The notes: a model not told the origin generated them from the sequence alone. Counted from the stretch's first letter, positions 35,068-43,289 are shown. The stretch: 64,000 nt of DNA from GCA-002700125 sp964434385 (GCA_964434385.1 CAYSUW010000006.1:13578-77577), one strand, 5' to 3'. Translations and numbers: made by a program.

Positions 35068-35859
35068 CTAATGATGGCATGTTTCACATCCTACTGAAGC
35101 TTCATTGGCTCGGTGACAAGCCACACACTGTCCCATTTTTAATGGTTCTTTTTGAGATACTTTTTCCATTGTAGCAATTTGTCCATGACAAGTAGAACAA
35201 ACTTTAGATGCTTCTACAGTGCCATTATCTAAGGTTTTAAAATCTGCAGATTTATTTTGTATAGCGTTAGGATTTGATGTCAAATATCTAATATGAGGTT
35301 CATGAACAAATCTCACATGATCAGGCATTCTATGAACTCTTTGCCATTTAATTGGGCTTTTTGTTTCTTCAAATAATCCGAACTCTCTTAGTTTTGTTAA
35401 TTCCTTACTTTCGTTACTTCCAATTACTCTGTGACAAGAAACACATAACTCCACAGGAGGGATTCCAGCCCAAGCTTCTTTAGTAACAGTTTTATGACAA
35501 TATGTGCAATCCATTCCCAGTCCTACTTTAGGTTCTCCTGAATCATCGATTCTTTCATTACCATAAATATCTTTGTAAGGCTTTCCAGTTTTATCATTGA
35601 TTAACTGTCCTACTCCAGCATGAATTGTATGAGGAAAAGCGATTGGTTGATCTGGGCTTTGATCAAAACCAAAAACTGGTAAAGGATTTCCGAACCAAGC
35701 AGTTATAAGGAAAGCTGTGACAAAAGCCATTATTGCGTGAAATGCAAGACCACCAAAAGCTAACATAGGTATTAGTATTTTTAGCCATGTCGGAGTATTT
35801 CTATCTTTTTCTTTTAAAAATGCTATAAATTTTCTAAACAATTTTCTCCTTATTGCCAA
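35068..35859 (-). CDS. actA: pentahaem cytochrome c subunit ActA
   Basis: This 263-residue protein has an N-terminal transmembrane helix (about residues 27-53) and five CxxCH haem sites: CTYCH, CVSCH, CSTCH, CVACH and CETCH. The last is within four residues of the C-terminus. ActA of alternative complex III is a five-haem protein, so the count fits. It is encoded near the start of the operon, overlapping the 96-residue membrane protein by 10 bases. Haem attachment would use the Ccm proteins encoded downstream in the same operon. Confidence 0.93.
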   Translation of the reverse strand: MAIRRKLFRKFIAFLKEKDRNTPTWLKILIPMLAFGGLAFHAIMAFVTAFLITAWFGNPLPVFGFDQSPDQPIAFPHTIHAGVGQLINDKTGKPYKDIYGNERIDDSGEPKVGLGMDCTYCHKTVTKEAWAGIPPVELCVSCHRVIGSNESKELTKLREFGLFEETKSPIKWQRVHRMPDHVRFVHEPHIRYLTSNPNAIQNKSADFKTLDNGTVEASKVCSTCHGQIATMEKVSQKEPLKMGQCVACHRANEASVGCETCHH

Positions 35860-36140
35860 AATCTTGGATAAAAATCATTCAAGAAGGCCATATTTGCAAA
35901 GGCAATTATGAATAAAATGATTACTATAAAAAGTGTTCCTAAACCAAATAAATACAAGGGAAATCTTATCAAACTCCAATTTCTACTTATTGCGTGAGAA
36001 TCTACTAATGAAGGGATTATTGCATGTGCAGTTAATAGTGAGACTGCAGCTGCAGGGGCCATCAATAAACAAAGCCATAAAATCCTTAGTGCATTTAAAC
36101 GCATTAACGAATCTGCAATATTTAATGATCCTGGATCCAT
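35850..36140 (-). CDS. small two-helix membrane protein at the head of the complex III operon
   Basis: This 96-residue protein has two hydrophobic segments (about residues 17-45 and 61-87) and no recognised domain. It is the first gene of the operon, overlaps actA by 10 bases and is preceded by a promoter. It may be a small membrane subunit comparable to ActG in Chloroflexus-type complexes, or an assembly factor. The assignment rests on position; the frame, length and two helices are directly visible. Confidence 0.65.
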   Translation of the reverse strand: MDPGSLNIADSLMRLNALRILWLCLLMAPAAAVSLLTAHAIIPSLVDSHAISRNWSLIRFPLYLFGLGTLFIVIILFIIAFANMAFLNDFYPRFWQ

Positions 36141-36192
36141 ATAAATAGATTTTTCTTTTAGTTTAATTCATCACTTAATTAATACAAATAGG

Positions 36193-36221
36193 AGAATATT
36201 ATGTGCTCACTTACCTGTCAA
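36193..36221 (-). promoter_or_regulatory. sigma-70-type promoter for the complex III operon
   Basis: On the minus strand, TTGACA (36216-36221, perfect -35), a 17-base spacer and TATTCT (36193-36198, four of six) lie 53 bases before the first gene of the operon. This is the only strong promoter-like match on this strand in the 287-base divergent region. Confidence 0.6.
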
Positions 36222-36253
36222 TAATTTTAATATAGAAAAATAGATATTTTTTG

Positions 36254-36358
36254 AATTGTGGATAATTTTAATTTTTTAACCTTGTGTTCCATTATGTTTG
36301 TTTATAGAATCAACCTAAATAATTAAGAAAATTTACAATACTAATTGTGGATAATTTT
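36254..36358 (+). repeat. 16-base direct repeat carrying two DnaA boxes
   Basis: AATTGTGGATAATTTT occurs at 36254-36269 and again at 36343-36358, 89 bases apart. Each copy contains TGTGGATAA, a perfect reverse complement of the DnaA box TTATCCACA. The region between two divergent operons is AT-rich and otherwise non-coding (36141-36427). It could be a replication origin, a DnaA-titration site or a DnaA-regulated promoter region. Confidence 0.6.
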
Positions 36359-36373
36359 GGGGTATTAGTGGGG

Positions 36374-36379
36374 TATAAT
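36374..36379 (+). promoter_or_regulatory. possible -10 element for the plus-strand operon
   Basis: A perfect TATAAT lies 48 bases before the start of the small Tat-signal gene. The -35 position, around 36351-36356, has no good match and overlaps the second DnaA box (36346-36354), so this promoter might be controlled by DnaA. The call is weak. Confidence 0.35.
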
Positions 36380-36427
36380 TATTGTGTTCTAGAATCAACT
36401 ATAAAAATTCTACGAATAGGAGACAAA

Positions 36428-36589
36428 ATGAATGAATTTGATAGGAGAAAATTTTTAAAAACTGGATTTTTAGGGATCGCTGGGTTTTTGACTATATTTT
36501 CTGCTTTGAAACCTTTTAAATTATTTTCTAAGTTCAATGGGAAAAGACATGAAGATTCTATGTTTGTTCCTAGAGACTCCAAACACTAA
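36428..36589 (+). CDS. tiny Tat-signal protein of unknown function
   Basis: This 53-residue open frame is preceded by an AGGAG site seven bases before ATG 36428. It begins MNEFDRRKFLKTG, a twin-arginine motif, followed by a hydrophobic helix (about residues 14-26) and a basic tail. Nothing folded follows the signal, so it may be a membrane-anchored micropeptide or the remnant of a longer Tat substrate such as a Rieske protein. It leads the plus-strand operon, 29 bases before the E1 alpha gene. An upstream in-frame ATG at 36347 has no ribosome site. Confidence 0.6.
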   Translation: MNEFDRRKFLKTGFLGIAGFLTIFSALKPFKLFSKFNGKRHEDSMFVPRDSKH

Positions 36590-36618
36590 CATCAATTCAA
36601 TTTTAAGGGGATAGAAAA

Positions 36619-37623
36619 ATGGATATTTCTAAAGAAAAATTAATTTGGTTATATGAAACAATGTACCGTATTCGTCGTTTTGAGGAAACAATGTTAGAAC
36701 AAACTTTTAAAGGAAATGCTATGGGAGTAACTCATAGTTCTGATGGTCAAGAAGCTGGTCCTACAGGAGTTTGTGCACATTTAACAGAAAAAGATTGGAT
36801 AGGTTCTACTCATAGGGGACATGGGCACTGCATAGCTAAAGAATTAGATACCAAGAAAATGATGGCAGAAATTATGGGGAGAGCAACGGGTCATTGCAAA
36901 GGAAAAGGGGGATCTATGCATATTGCTGATTTCTCTAAAGGAATGTTAGGCGCTAATGCGATAGTTGGAGCGAGTATTCCTCTTGCGGTAGGAGCTGCAT
37001 TAACAGCAAAATATAAAGGCTTAGAAAATGAATCTATTGGAGTAGCATTTTTTGGAGATGGAGCTACTAGTCAAGGAATACTTCATGAAAGTATGAATTT
37101 GGCTACTGTATGGAAATTACCAGTATTATTTGTTTGTGAGAATAATCATTATGCTGAAGCTACTCCTGTTGAATATGCTGTTTCTATACCAGATATTGCT
37201 GATAGAGCTTCATCTTATTCAATGCCAGGAGTTGTAGTAGATGGCATGGATGTTTTTGCTGTATATGATGCTGCTGGAGAGGCTGTTAAAAGAGCCAGGA
37301 ATGGAGAAGGGCCAACTTTACTTGAGTTGAAAACTTATCGATATCATGGTCATTTTCATGCTGATGTTCCTGAAAATTATAGGACAAAAGAAGAAGAATC
37401 TAGTTGGAGAGATAGGGATTCTATTGAAACTTTTCAAAATAGAGTAATAAAAGCTAATCAGTTTTCAGATGAAGAATTGAAAGAGATAAGAGATAAAATA
37501 GACAATGAAATGATTGAAGCAGTTGATTTTGCTCTTAATAGTCCAATGCCTGATATGGATGAATTATACAAAGATGTGTATGTTAATTATTCAAATTCGG
37601 TTTTAGCTCCACAGAGAAGATAA
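36619..37623 (+). CDS. pdhA: 2-oxoacid dehydrogenase (pyruvate or acetoin type) E1 alpha subunit
   Basis: This 334-residue ThDP-dependent subunit has the GDG motif in FFGDGATSQGILHESMN, ending in VCENNHYAEATP, and the HRGHGH block near residue 66. The conserved phosphorylation-loop-like YRYHGHFHAD region is near residue 237. It forms a heterotetramer with the E1 beta subunit encoded next. Whether it acts on pyruvate, acetoin or a branched-chain 2-oxoacid cannot be told. No E2 or E3 gene follows, so these must be elsewhere. Confidence 0.9.
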   Translation: MDISKEKLIWLYETMYRIRRFEETMLEQTFKGNAMGVTHSSDGQEAGPTGVCAHLTEKDWIGSTHRGHGHCIAKELDTKKMMAEIMGRATGHCKGKGGSMHIADFSKGMLGANAIVGASIPLAVGAALTAKYKGLENESIGVAFFGDGATSQGILHESMNLATVWKLPVLFVCENNHYAEATPVEYAVSIPDIADRASSYSMPGVVVDGMDVFAVYDAAGEAVKRARNGEGPTLLELKTYRYHGHFHADVPENYRTKEEESSWRDRDSIETFQNRVIKANQFSDEELKEIRDKIDNEMIEAVDFALNSPMPDMDELYKDVYVNYSNSVLAPQRR

Positions 37624-37664
37624 TTTAAGAATCATAACATAAGTGAAAATAAGGAAAAATTAAT

Positions 37665-38738
37665 ATGACAGTACAAAAAAAATCTATAAATCCACTAGGC
37701 CCAGGTTATGATGTTGCTGGAACTGAAATGAGATATAGAGATTCATTTAACAAAACATTAAGAGATGAATTGAATAGAGATCCCGATGTTTTTTTGATGG
37801 GTGAAGATATTGCAGGTGGTGCAGGTAGATTTGACGAAGAAGGTAAACCTTTAGATGCTTGGGGTGGTCCATTCGCAGCTACAAAAGGATTAATTCAAGA
37901 TTTTGGGCCTGACAGGATTAAAGACACTCCCATATCAGAAGCAGGATTTTTAGGTGCTGCTATTGGTTCTGCTCTTACTGGTTTAAGGCCTGTAGTAGAT
38001 CTGATGTATTTTGATTTTGTTACAGTTGCATATGATCAATTGTTATCAAATGCGGCTAAAAGTAGATATATGTTTGCAGGTCAAACCAAAGTTCCTCTTA
38101 CTATGTTTGCCCGGTCTGGTGGTGGTACAGGACATGCTGCTCAGCATTCAGAATCATTTTATTCTATGCTAGCTCATATTCCTGGCCTAAAAGTTGTAGT
38201 TCCTTCTGATGCTTATAGTGTAAGAGGATTGTTAGCAGCAGCTATCAGAGATGATGATCCTGTATTTGTTGTTAGTGATAAAAAACTAATTAATTTATCT
38301 GGATTTGTCCCTGATGAAAATTTTGCTATAGAACTAGGAAAAGGAAGATATTTAAGAAAAGGTTCTGATGTTACGCTAGTTGGAATGTCTTATACTTCAG
38401 TTGTTTGTAAGGAAGCAGCTGACAAACTTTCTGAAGAAGGTATTGATTGTGAAGTAGTAGATCTTTTAAGTCTTTCTCCTTTAGATGAGAGTATATTATT
38501 AGAATCTGTTTCCAAGACGAATAGGCTTATTGTAGTTGATGAAGATACTCCTAGGTGTAGTATGGCATCAGAAGTTGCAGCAGTTGTTGCTGATCAGGCT
38601 TTTGATTATTTAGATGCTCCTATTAAAAGAGTTACTGGACCTCATACTCCTGTTCCTTACAACAAAGCTTTAGAAACTGCTTTTATGCCTGATGCTAATG
38701 AAGTAATAGTAGCAACTAAAAAACTTTTGGATCTCTAG
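37665..38738 (+). CDS. pdhB: 2-oxoacid dehydrogenase E1 beta subunit
   Basis: This 357-residue transketolase-like subunit has MGEDIAGGAGRF, the ATKGL block, and DTPISEAGFLGAAIGSALTG, with the conserved Glu that activates ThDP. RSGGGTGHAAQHSES and KVVVPSDAYSVRGLL are standard E1 beta blocks. It carries a roughly 25-residue N-terminal lead-in compared with typical E1 beta proteins. It follows E1 alpha by 41 bases. Confidence 0.9.
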   Translation: MTVQKKSINPLGPGYDVAGTEMRYRDSFNKTLRDELNRDPDVFLMGEDIAGGAGRFDEEGKPLDAWGGPFAATKGLIQDFGPDRIKDTPISEAGFLGAAIGSALTGLRPVVDLMYFDFVTVAYDQLLSNAAKSRYMFAGQTKVPLTMFARSGGGTGHAAQHSESFYSMLAHIPGLKVVVPSDAYSVRGLLAAAIRDDDPVFVVSDKKLINLSGFVPDENFAIELGKGRYLRKGSDVTLVGMSYTSVVCKEAADKLSEEGIDCEVVDLLSLSPLDESILLESVSKTNRLIVVDEDTPRCSMASEVAAVVADQAFDYLDAPIKRVTGPHTPVPYNKALETAFMPDANEVIVATKKLLDL

Positions 38739-38771
38739 TATTGTGATTTAGAGACTCTAATGGGGGATATT

Positions 38772-39845
38772 ATGAAAAAGTCACTTAAGGTAGGTTATAT
38801 CGGTGCCGGTGCTAATACTGAGAAACATCATATCCCAAAAATTCAAGTTCAAGAAGGAGTAGAGGCTTTTGGTGTAGCGAATAGATCTATAGAATCATCA
38901 AAACGAGTTGCTGAAAAATTTGGAATCAAAAAAGTATATTCAAACTGGAAAGAATTACTAAAAGATACTGAAATAGATGCTGTGTGTATAGGAACTTGGC
39001 CTTACATGCATGCTCCATTGACGATTGAAGCTCTAAATTCAGGTAAACATGTTCTAGTAGAAGCTCGAATGGCTATGAATTCTGAAGAGGCATTCGAGAT
39101 GGAAAACATTTCCAAGAAAAATCCTCAATTAATTACTCAAGTTGTTCCAGCACCTCATACATTACCTTACGACTTAACAATCATAGATTGGATCAATCAA
39201 GAAATGGGGGATTTGCTATTTTTGGATATGAGAATCACCACTGGAGAATTTCCTAATTTAAAGTCTGAAATGCACTGGAGAAATAATAGGGATTTGTCTG
39301 GGAATAACATTATGCATATGGGTATTTGGTATGAAGCTGCAATGAGATGGTTAGGAACTGCTTCTTCAGTTAATGCTTCGGCCCAAACAGTTGTTAAGAG
39401 AATGAAAACAGGAAAAATTTTTAGAGAAGTGACTATCCCTGATCACCTTGAAGTTATGGGATCTATGTCAGTAGGAGGAAAATACCATTTTACTCATAGT
39501 AATGTTCTAGGAGGAGGACCAATAGCAGATGTTTGGATTTATGGTACTAAAGGGACATTGCACCTTTATGATAATCAAACTTCATCAGAAGTTTCTTCTG
39601 ATAATAGTTTTTCTATGGCATTGGAAATCACAAAACCTGATTCTAATATAAAGTGGGAAAAGCTCAATATAAAGTCTGAAAATATTGGTAGTTGGAGAGT
39701 AGAAGAAGAATTTGTAAATGCTATTAGAGGAAAAGAACATATTTCTCATACCTCATTCAAAGATGGAGTGAAATACATGGAATTCACAGATGCTGTAAGA
39801 AAAAGTTGGGAATCTGCATCGGAAATTAAACTTCCACTACGTTAA
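38772..39845 (+). CDS. Gfo/Idh/MocA family oxidoreductase
   Basis: This 357-residue NAD(P)-dependent dehydrogenase has an N-terminal Rossmann domain opening with VGYIGAGANTEKHHIPKI. The GKHVLVEARMAMN block takes the place of the usual EKP motif, so the catalytic Lys position is unusual (Arg). The C-terminal domain is the alpha/beta sheet typical of sugar-type oxidoreductases. I start it at ATG 38772, which follows a GGGGGA site; an in-frame ATG at 38760 overlaps that site. The substrate is unknown. It lies between the E1 genes and pxpA. Confidence 0.85.
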   Translation: MKKSLKVGYIGAGANTEKHHIPKIQVQEGVEAFGVANRSIESSKRVAEKFGIKKVYSNWKELLKDTEIDAVCIGTWPYMHAPLTIEALNSGKHVLVEARMAMNSEEAFEMENISKKNPQLITQVVPAPHTLPYDLTIIDWINQEMGDLLFLDMRITTGEFPNLKSEMHWRNNRDLSGNNIMHMGIWYEAAMRWLGTASSVNASAQTVVKRMKTGKIFREVTIPDHLEVMGSMSVGGKYHFTHSNVLGGGPIADVWIYGTKGTLHLYDNQTSSEVSSDNSFSMALEITKPDSNIKWEKLNIKSENIGSWRVEEEFVNAIRGKEHISHTSFKDGVKYMEFTDAVRKSWESASEIKLPLR

Positions 39846-39852
39846 TAAGATT

Positions 39853-40620
39853 ATGTTGGGTGTTATAGATTTAAATGCAGATGTAGGAGAATCCTTTGGT
39901 AATATGACCTCAGGACTTGATGAAGAAATTATTCCATTTGTTACTTCTGTCAACATAGCTACAGGATTTCATTCTGGTGATCCTAATTGGATAGATAAAA
40001 CTGTAAAATTAGCAGAGAGGTTTGGAATCTCTGTAGGTGCTCATCCTTCATATCCTGACATTATGGGTTTTGGTAGAAGAGATATGAGTTTTGAAGATTG
40101 GGAAATTGTGAATTTGATAAAATATCAAGTAGGTGCCTTGCTACAATTTGTCAAAAACAAAAAAATTCAACATGTTAAACCACATGGAGCACTATACAAC
40201 AAAGCTTCTTCAGATCCCTACCAAGCTAATGCTGTAGTAAATGCAATAAAAGAGATTGATCCCGAAATTATACATGTTGTCCTTTCAGGTTCAATTTGGG
40301 AGGATATTGCAAAAAAATCTGGAGTTAGAGTGGCAAGAGAATGTTTTGCTGATAGAGCTATTACTTCGGATGGGAAATTAGTTTCAAGAAATGTAGAAGG
40401 ATCAGTAATTTCTGAAGAAGGAGTAATTATTGAAAGAGTGATTAAATTAGCGGAGACAGGAATAATGAATTCGATTGATGGAACTCCGGTAAAAATTTCA
40501 GCTGATTCTTTATGTCTACATGGGGATAATGAAAATTCTGTTAAATTAGCATCGATTATTCGTAAAGAATTAGAAAATGCTGGGATTGAATTAAAACCCA
40601 TGCATACTTTTGTAAAATAA
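39853..40620 (+). CDS. pxpA: 5-oxoprolinase subunit A (LamB/YcsF family)
   Basis: This 255-residue (beta/alpha)7 barrel family protein has DLNADVGESFG, NIATGFHSGDP, GAHPSYPD, GRRDM, and HVKPHGALYN, all family signatures with metal- or substrate-binding Asp and His. PxpA, B and C together hydrolyse 5-oxoproline to glutamate with ATP. The gene starts at ATG 39853, 7 bases after the oxidoreductase. The three pxp genes are in order, but they continue directly into Na+-pump genes, which is not the usual context. Confidence 0.93.
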   Translation: MLGVIDLNADVGESFGNMTSGLDEEIIPFVTSVNIATGFHSGDPNWIDKTVKLAERFGISVGAHPSYPDIMGFGRRDMSFEDWEIVNLIKYQVGALLQFVKNKKIQHVKPHGALYNKASSDPYQANAVVNAIKEIDPEIIHVVLSGSIWEDIAKKSGVRVARECFADRAITSDGKLVSRNVEGSVISEEGVIIERVIKLAETGIMNSIDGTPVKISADSLCLHGDNENSVKLASIIRKELENAGIELKPMHTFVK

Positions 40621-40637
40621 AAAGTATATTTATTTCA

Positions 40638-41375
40638 ATGAATTCTTTTTTAATAAAAAATGTTGGAGACCAATCTGTCACAATATACTTTGATAACAAA
40701 ATTTCTCCTGATATTAATTTGAGAGTCCATAAAATTTCCCAAAAAATTAATGATGATAAAGAGTCATGGTTGATTGATGTTGTTCCAGCATATAATTCAT
40801 TGAATGTTATTTATGATTTGAATTTAATTCAGTCAAAAGAGGTAAAAAATTATCTTTCTAAAATGATCCTTTCAAATAAAATTCTGACAAAAAATAATAC
40901 GACTTCTAACATTATTAAGATTCCTGTGAAATATGGAGGGAATGAAGGACCAGATCTTGAATATGTTGCTGATTTTTGTAAGTTGTCATCAGAAGAAATT
41001 ATAAAAATCCATACTTCTGAAATATACCTTGTATATATGACAGGATTTTCGCCGGGATTTCCGTACTTAGGTGAACTAGATTCAAGAATTCATTGTCCAA
41101 GATTAGATAATCCAAGAATTAAAGTAGATTCAGGATCAGTTGGCTTAGCTGGAAGTCAAACAGGGATCTATTCTATAGATTCTCCTGGTGGATGGAGAAT
41201 AATTGGAAGGACTCCAATTAAATTATTTGATTTAGAAAAAAAAGATCCGTTCTACATATCTCCAGGGATGCGAATAAAATTTTTTAATGTGGATTTAAAA
41301 AATTATGAAGACATTCAAAAAAGAATTTTAGATGGAGCAAATTTTTTTGATATTGGAGAAGAATATGAAAGATAA
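40638..41375 (+). CDS. pxpB: 5-oxoprolinase subunit B (KipI/AHS1 family)
   Basis: This 245-residue protein has the AHS1 signature: ITGFSPGFPYLGELD-type block (MTGFSPGFPYLG), PRLDNPR--V--GSVGLAG, and SQTGIYSIDSPGGW. This family corresponds to one half of the carboxyltransferase domain of urea carboxylase. With PxpC it forms the second component of 5-oxoprolinase, and in Bacillus the KipI/KipA pair regulates a kinase. It begins 17 bases after pxpA and overlaps pxpC by 11 bases. Confidence 0.92.
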   Translation: MNSFLIKNVGDQSVTIYFDNKISPDINLRVHKISQKINDDKESWLIDVVPAYNSLNVIYDLNLIQSKEVKNYLSKMILSNKILTKNNTTSNIIKIPVKYGGNEGPDLEYVADFCKLSSEEIIKIHTSEIYLVYMTGFSPGFPYLGELDSRIHCPRLDNPRIKVDSGSVGLAGSQTGIYSIDSPGGWRIIGRTPIKLFDLEKKDPFYISPGMRIKFFNVDLKNYEDIQKRILDGANFFDIGEEYER

Positions 41376-42474
41376 TTGTTTTGAAGTATTAGAAGGAGGG
41401 TTTTTAACTACTATTCAAGACATTGGAAGGTTTGGTTATGCATCAAGAGGTGTCTCCAAGTCAGGAGCTTCAGATATATATTCTTTTAAAATTGCTAACT
41501 TTTTATTACAAAACAATGAAAATTCTCTTACATTAGAGATTTCATATGGTTTGGCAAAATTTTTAGTGCTTAAACCAATTCATGTATCCATAACAGGTTC
41601 AAATCTAAATCCAATGGTAAATAACTATAAGGTTCCTATGTGGAGAACTTTAAAATTAGAAAAGAATGATATTCTTTCTTTTGGAACTGCCAAGATAGGT
41701 TTTAGGAGTTATATAGGGATTGCAGGAGGAATAAATGTTCCATTAGTTTTAGGTTCTGGTTCTACTCATTTAGCTTCTAAACTTGGAGGAATTTCTGGAA
41801 AAGGTTTACAAAAAGGTGATCTTATATCATCTTACACTCCATTAAATGAAGATAAATTATTATTATATTTAGGGAATAAAAATGAGGGTTCAAAAAAGAT
41901 TAATTTAAGAGTAATTCCTGGTCCACAAGAAGATCATTTTTCTCCAGAAATTTTGGAAAGATTTTATTCTAATCCTTTCAAGTCTACAGAAAAAATAGAT
42001 AGAATAGGTGTAGCTTTAGATGGGCCTGATATACCTACTTTAACAGGTAATCATGATCTAATTTCAGATGTTACTCCTGAGGGCTCCATACAAGTTCCTG
42101 GTAATGGAAAACCAATAATTCTTCTTTCTGACTGTCAAACAACTGGAGGCTATCCTAAGATAGGTGTTGTTGCTAGTGTTGATTTGCCTAAACTAGGCCA
42201 AATAGGAACTTCCGATTCAATAAATTTTGAAAAAATAACTTTAGAAGAAGCTGAACGTTTGTATAAAATTAGGGATGAGGAATTTTCAAAGAATAATTTT
42301 TCTGAAATAGTGATAAAAGAATATTCAATTGGTATTATTAATTCCAAGTATGATGTGAAATTATATAAGGACCCTCAAGGTAAAAGAGTTTTGGATGATA
42401 TTTCAGTAACTGTTAATGGAGAAAATGTTGAAGTAAAGGAAAACATTCAATCTGACGTTTCTGAAATATCTTAG
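41365..42474 (+). CDS. pxpC: 5-oxoprolinase subunit C (KipA/AHS2 family) with a C-terminal extension
   Basis: This 369-residue protein has GGFLTTIQDIGRFGYASRGVSKSGASD, the AHS2 start, with IPGPQEDHF, GNGKPIILLSDCQTTGGYPKIG and LPKLGQ later. Family members are usually about 310-330 residues; the last 50-60 residues (from about IVIKEYS) are extra and resemble a linker. I choose ATG 41365 because it follows GGAGAA and matches the family N-terminus; an in-frame ATG at 41332 would overlap pxpB by 44 bases. The fold is that of the second half of the urea carboxylase carboxyltransferase domain. Confidence 0.9.
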   Translation: MKDNCFEVLEGGFLTTIQDIGRFGYASRGVSKSGASDIYSFKIANFLLQNNENSLTLEISYGLAKFLVLKPIHVSITGSNLNPMVNNYKVPMWRTLKLEKNDILSFGTAKIGFRSYIGIAGGINVPLVLGSGSTHLASKLGGISGKGLQKGDLISSYTPLNEDKLLLYLGNKNEGSKKINLRVIPGPQEDHFSPEILERFYSNPFKSTEKIDRIGVALDGPDIPTLTGNHDLISDVTPEGSIQVPGNGKPIILLSDCQTTGGYPKIGVVASVDLPKLGQIGTSDSINFEKITLEEAERLYKIRDEEFSKNNFSEIVIKEYSIGIINSKYDVKLYKDPQGKRVLDDISVTVNGENVEVKENIQSDVSEIS

Positions 42475-42481
42475 GTAAATT

Positions 42482-42838
42482 ATGGATTTAAAAATTATAG
42501 AAGATGGTTTACGAGTTTCTGCTATTGGATTAGGATTTGTTTTTCTAGTTTTATTCATATTGACATTTTCAGTATTTTTTATGAGTAGAATTGAAGAACT
42601 TATTAAGAATAGAAGAGCAAAAAATCTAAAAGAAGACAAGAATAATGAAATTAAAAATAAGAAATCAGATTTTAGTAAAGAAATTAATATGGCAGCCGCT
42701 GTTGGATTAGCGTTAGCTTTAGATGAAAGAAGAATGAAAACATCAAATGTGATTAATTCTAAAAATATGAAAACATCATCATGGAGTTCTTATGGAAGAA
42801 CTCGCCAATTTTTTTCTAGAATGGGAACAAAAAGATGA
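42482..42838 (+). CDS. oadG: Na+-transporting decarboxylase gamma subunit-like protein
   Basis: This 118-residue protein has one N-terminal transmembrane helix (about residues 12-37, AIGLGFVFLVLFILTF) and a charged cytoplasmic tail, the layout of OadG/MmdD. The gamma subunit holds the carboxyltransferase and biotin carrier on the beta subunit. It begins 7 bases after pxpC and overlaps the biotin carrier gene by 4 bases. Gamma subunits are poorly conserved, so the call rests on topology, the helix sequence and position before the beta subunit. Confidence 0.75.
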   Translation: MDLKIIEDGLRVSAIGLGFVFLVLFILTFSVFFMSRIEELIKNRRAKNLKEDKNNEIKNKKSDFSKEINMAAAVGLALALDERRMKTSNVINSKNMKTSSWSSYGRTRQFFSRMGTKR

Positions 42839-43278
42839 AAATATATACTGTTGTAATCAATGGAAAATCTTTTGAAGTGGAAATCCTAGATATTGATTCT
42901 GGAAAAGCTAAAGTGATGGTAGATGGTGCGGAAATCAATGCAGATATATTAGAAGCTAATGAAGATGTAGAAATATCAGATGAATCAATTAATAGAGATA
43001 TTGTTGAAGATAAAATTAAGGAAGAATCATTTGTTCCTTCTAGTCACCCTGAATCCACAGATTCAGATGGCACCATAAAAGCAATGATGCCAGGAAAGAT
43101 TGTAAGCGTAAAAGTCTCAGTAGGTGCTCAGGTAAAACAAGGAGAGCTAGTATGTGTGATGGAATCAATGAAGATGGAGCAAAATATTTTGTCTGCAGTA
43201 GATGGAGAAGTATTGGAAGTCAATGTTAAATCAGGTGATACAGTAGAACATAATGCTGTCTTAATTAAAGTAGGTTAA
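42835..43278 (+). CDS. biotin carboxyl carrier protein
   Basis: This 147-residue protein has a short N-terminal domain (residues 1-70), a flexible region, and a C-terminal biotinyl domain (residues 80-147) with MESMKMEQNI, where Lys113 is the biotinylation site, and KAMMPGKIVSV at its start. It carries carboxybiotin between a carboxyltransferase and the membrane beta subunit. It is encoded between gamma and beta subunit genes, as in Na+-pumping decarboxylases. No biotin carboxylase gene is present. Confidence 0.92.
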   Translation: MKIYTVVINGKSFEVEILDIDSGKAKVMVDGAEINADILEANEDVEISDESINRDIVEDKIKEESFVPSSHPESTDSDGTIKAMMPGKIVSVKVSVGAQVKQGELVCVMESMKMEQNILSAVDGEVLEVNVKSGDTVEHNAVLIKVG

Positions 43279-43289
43279 CAGAGGTAATT

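Noticed and set aside
36347..36427. Upstream in-frame ATG extending the Tat-signal peptide by 27 residues
   Set aside because: No ribosome site, and it would bury the twin-arginine motif, which must be near the N-terminus. ATG 36428 has AGGAG.
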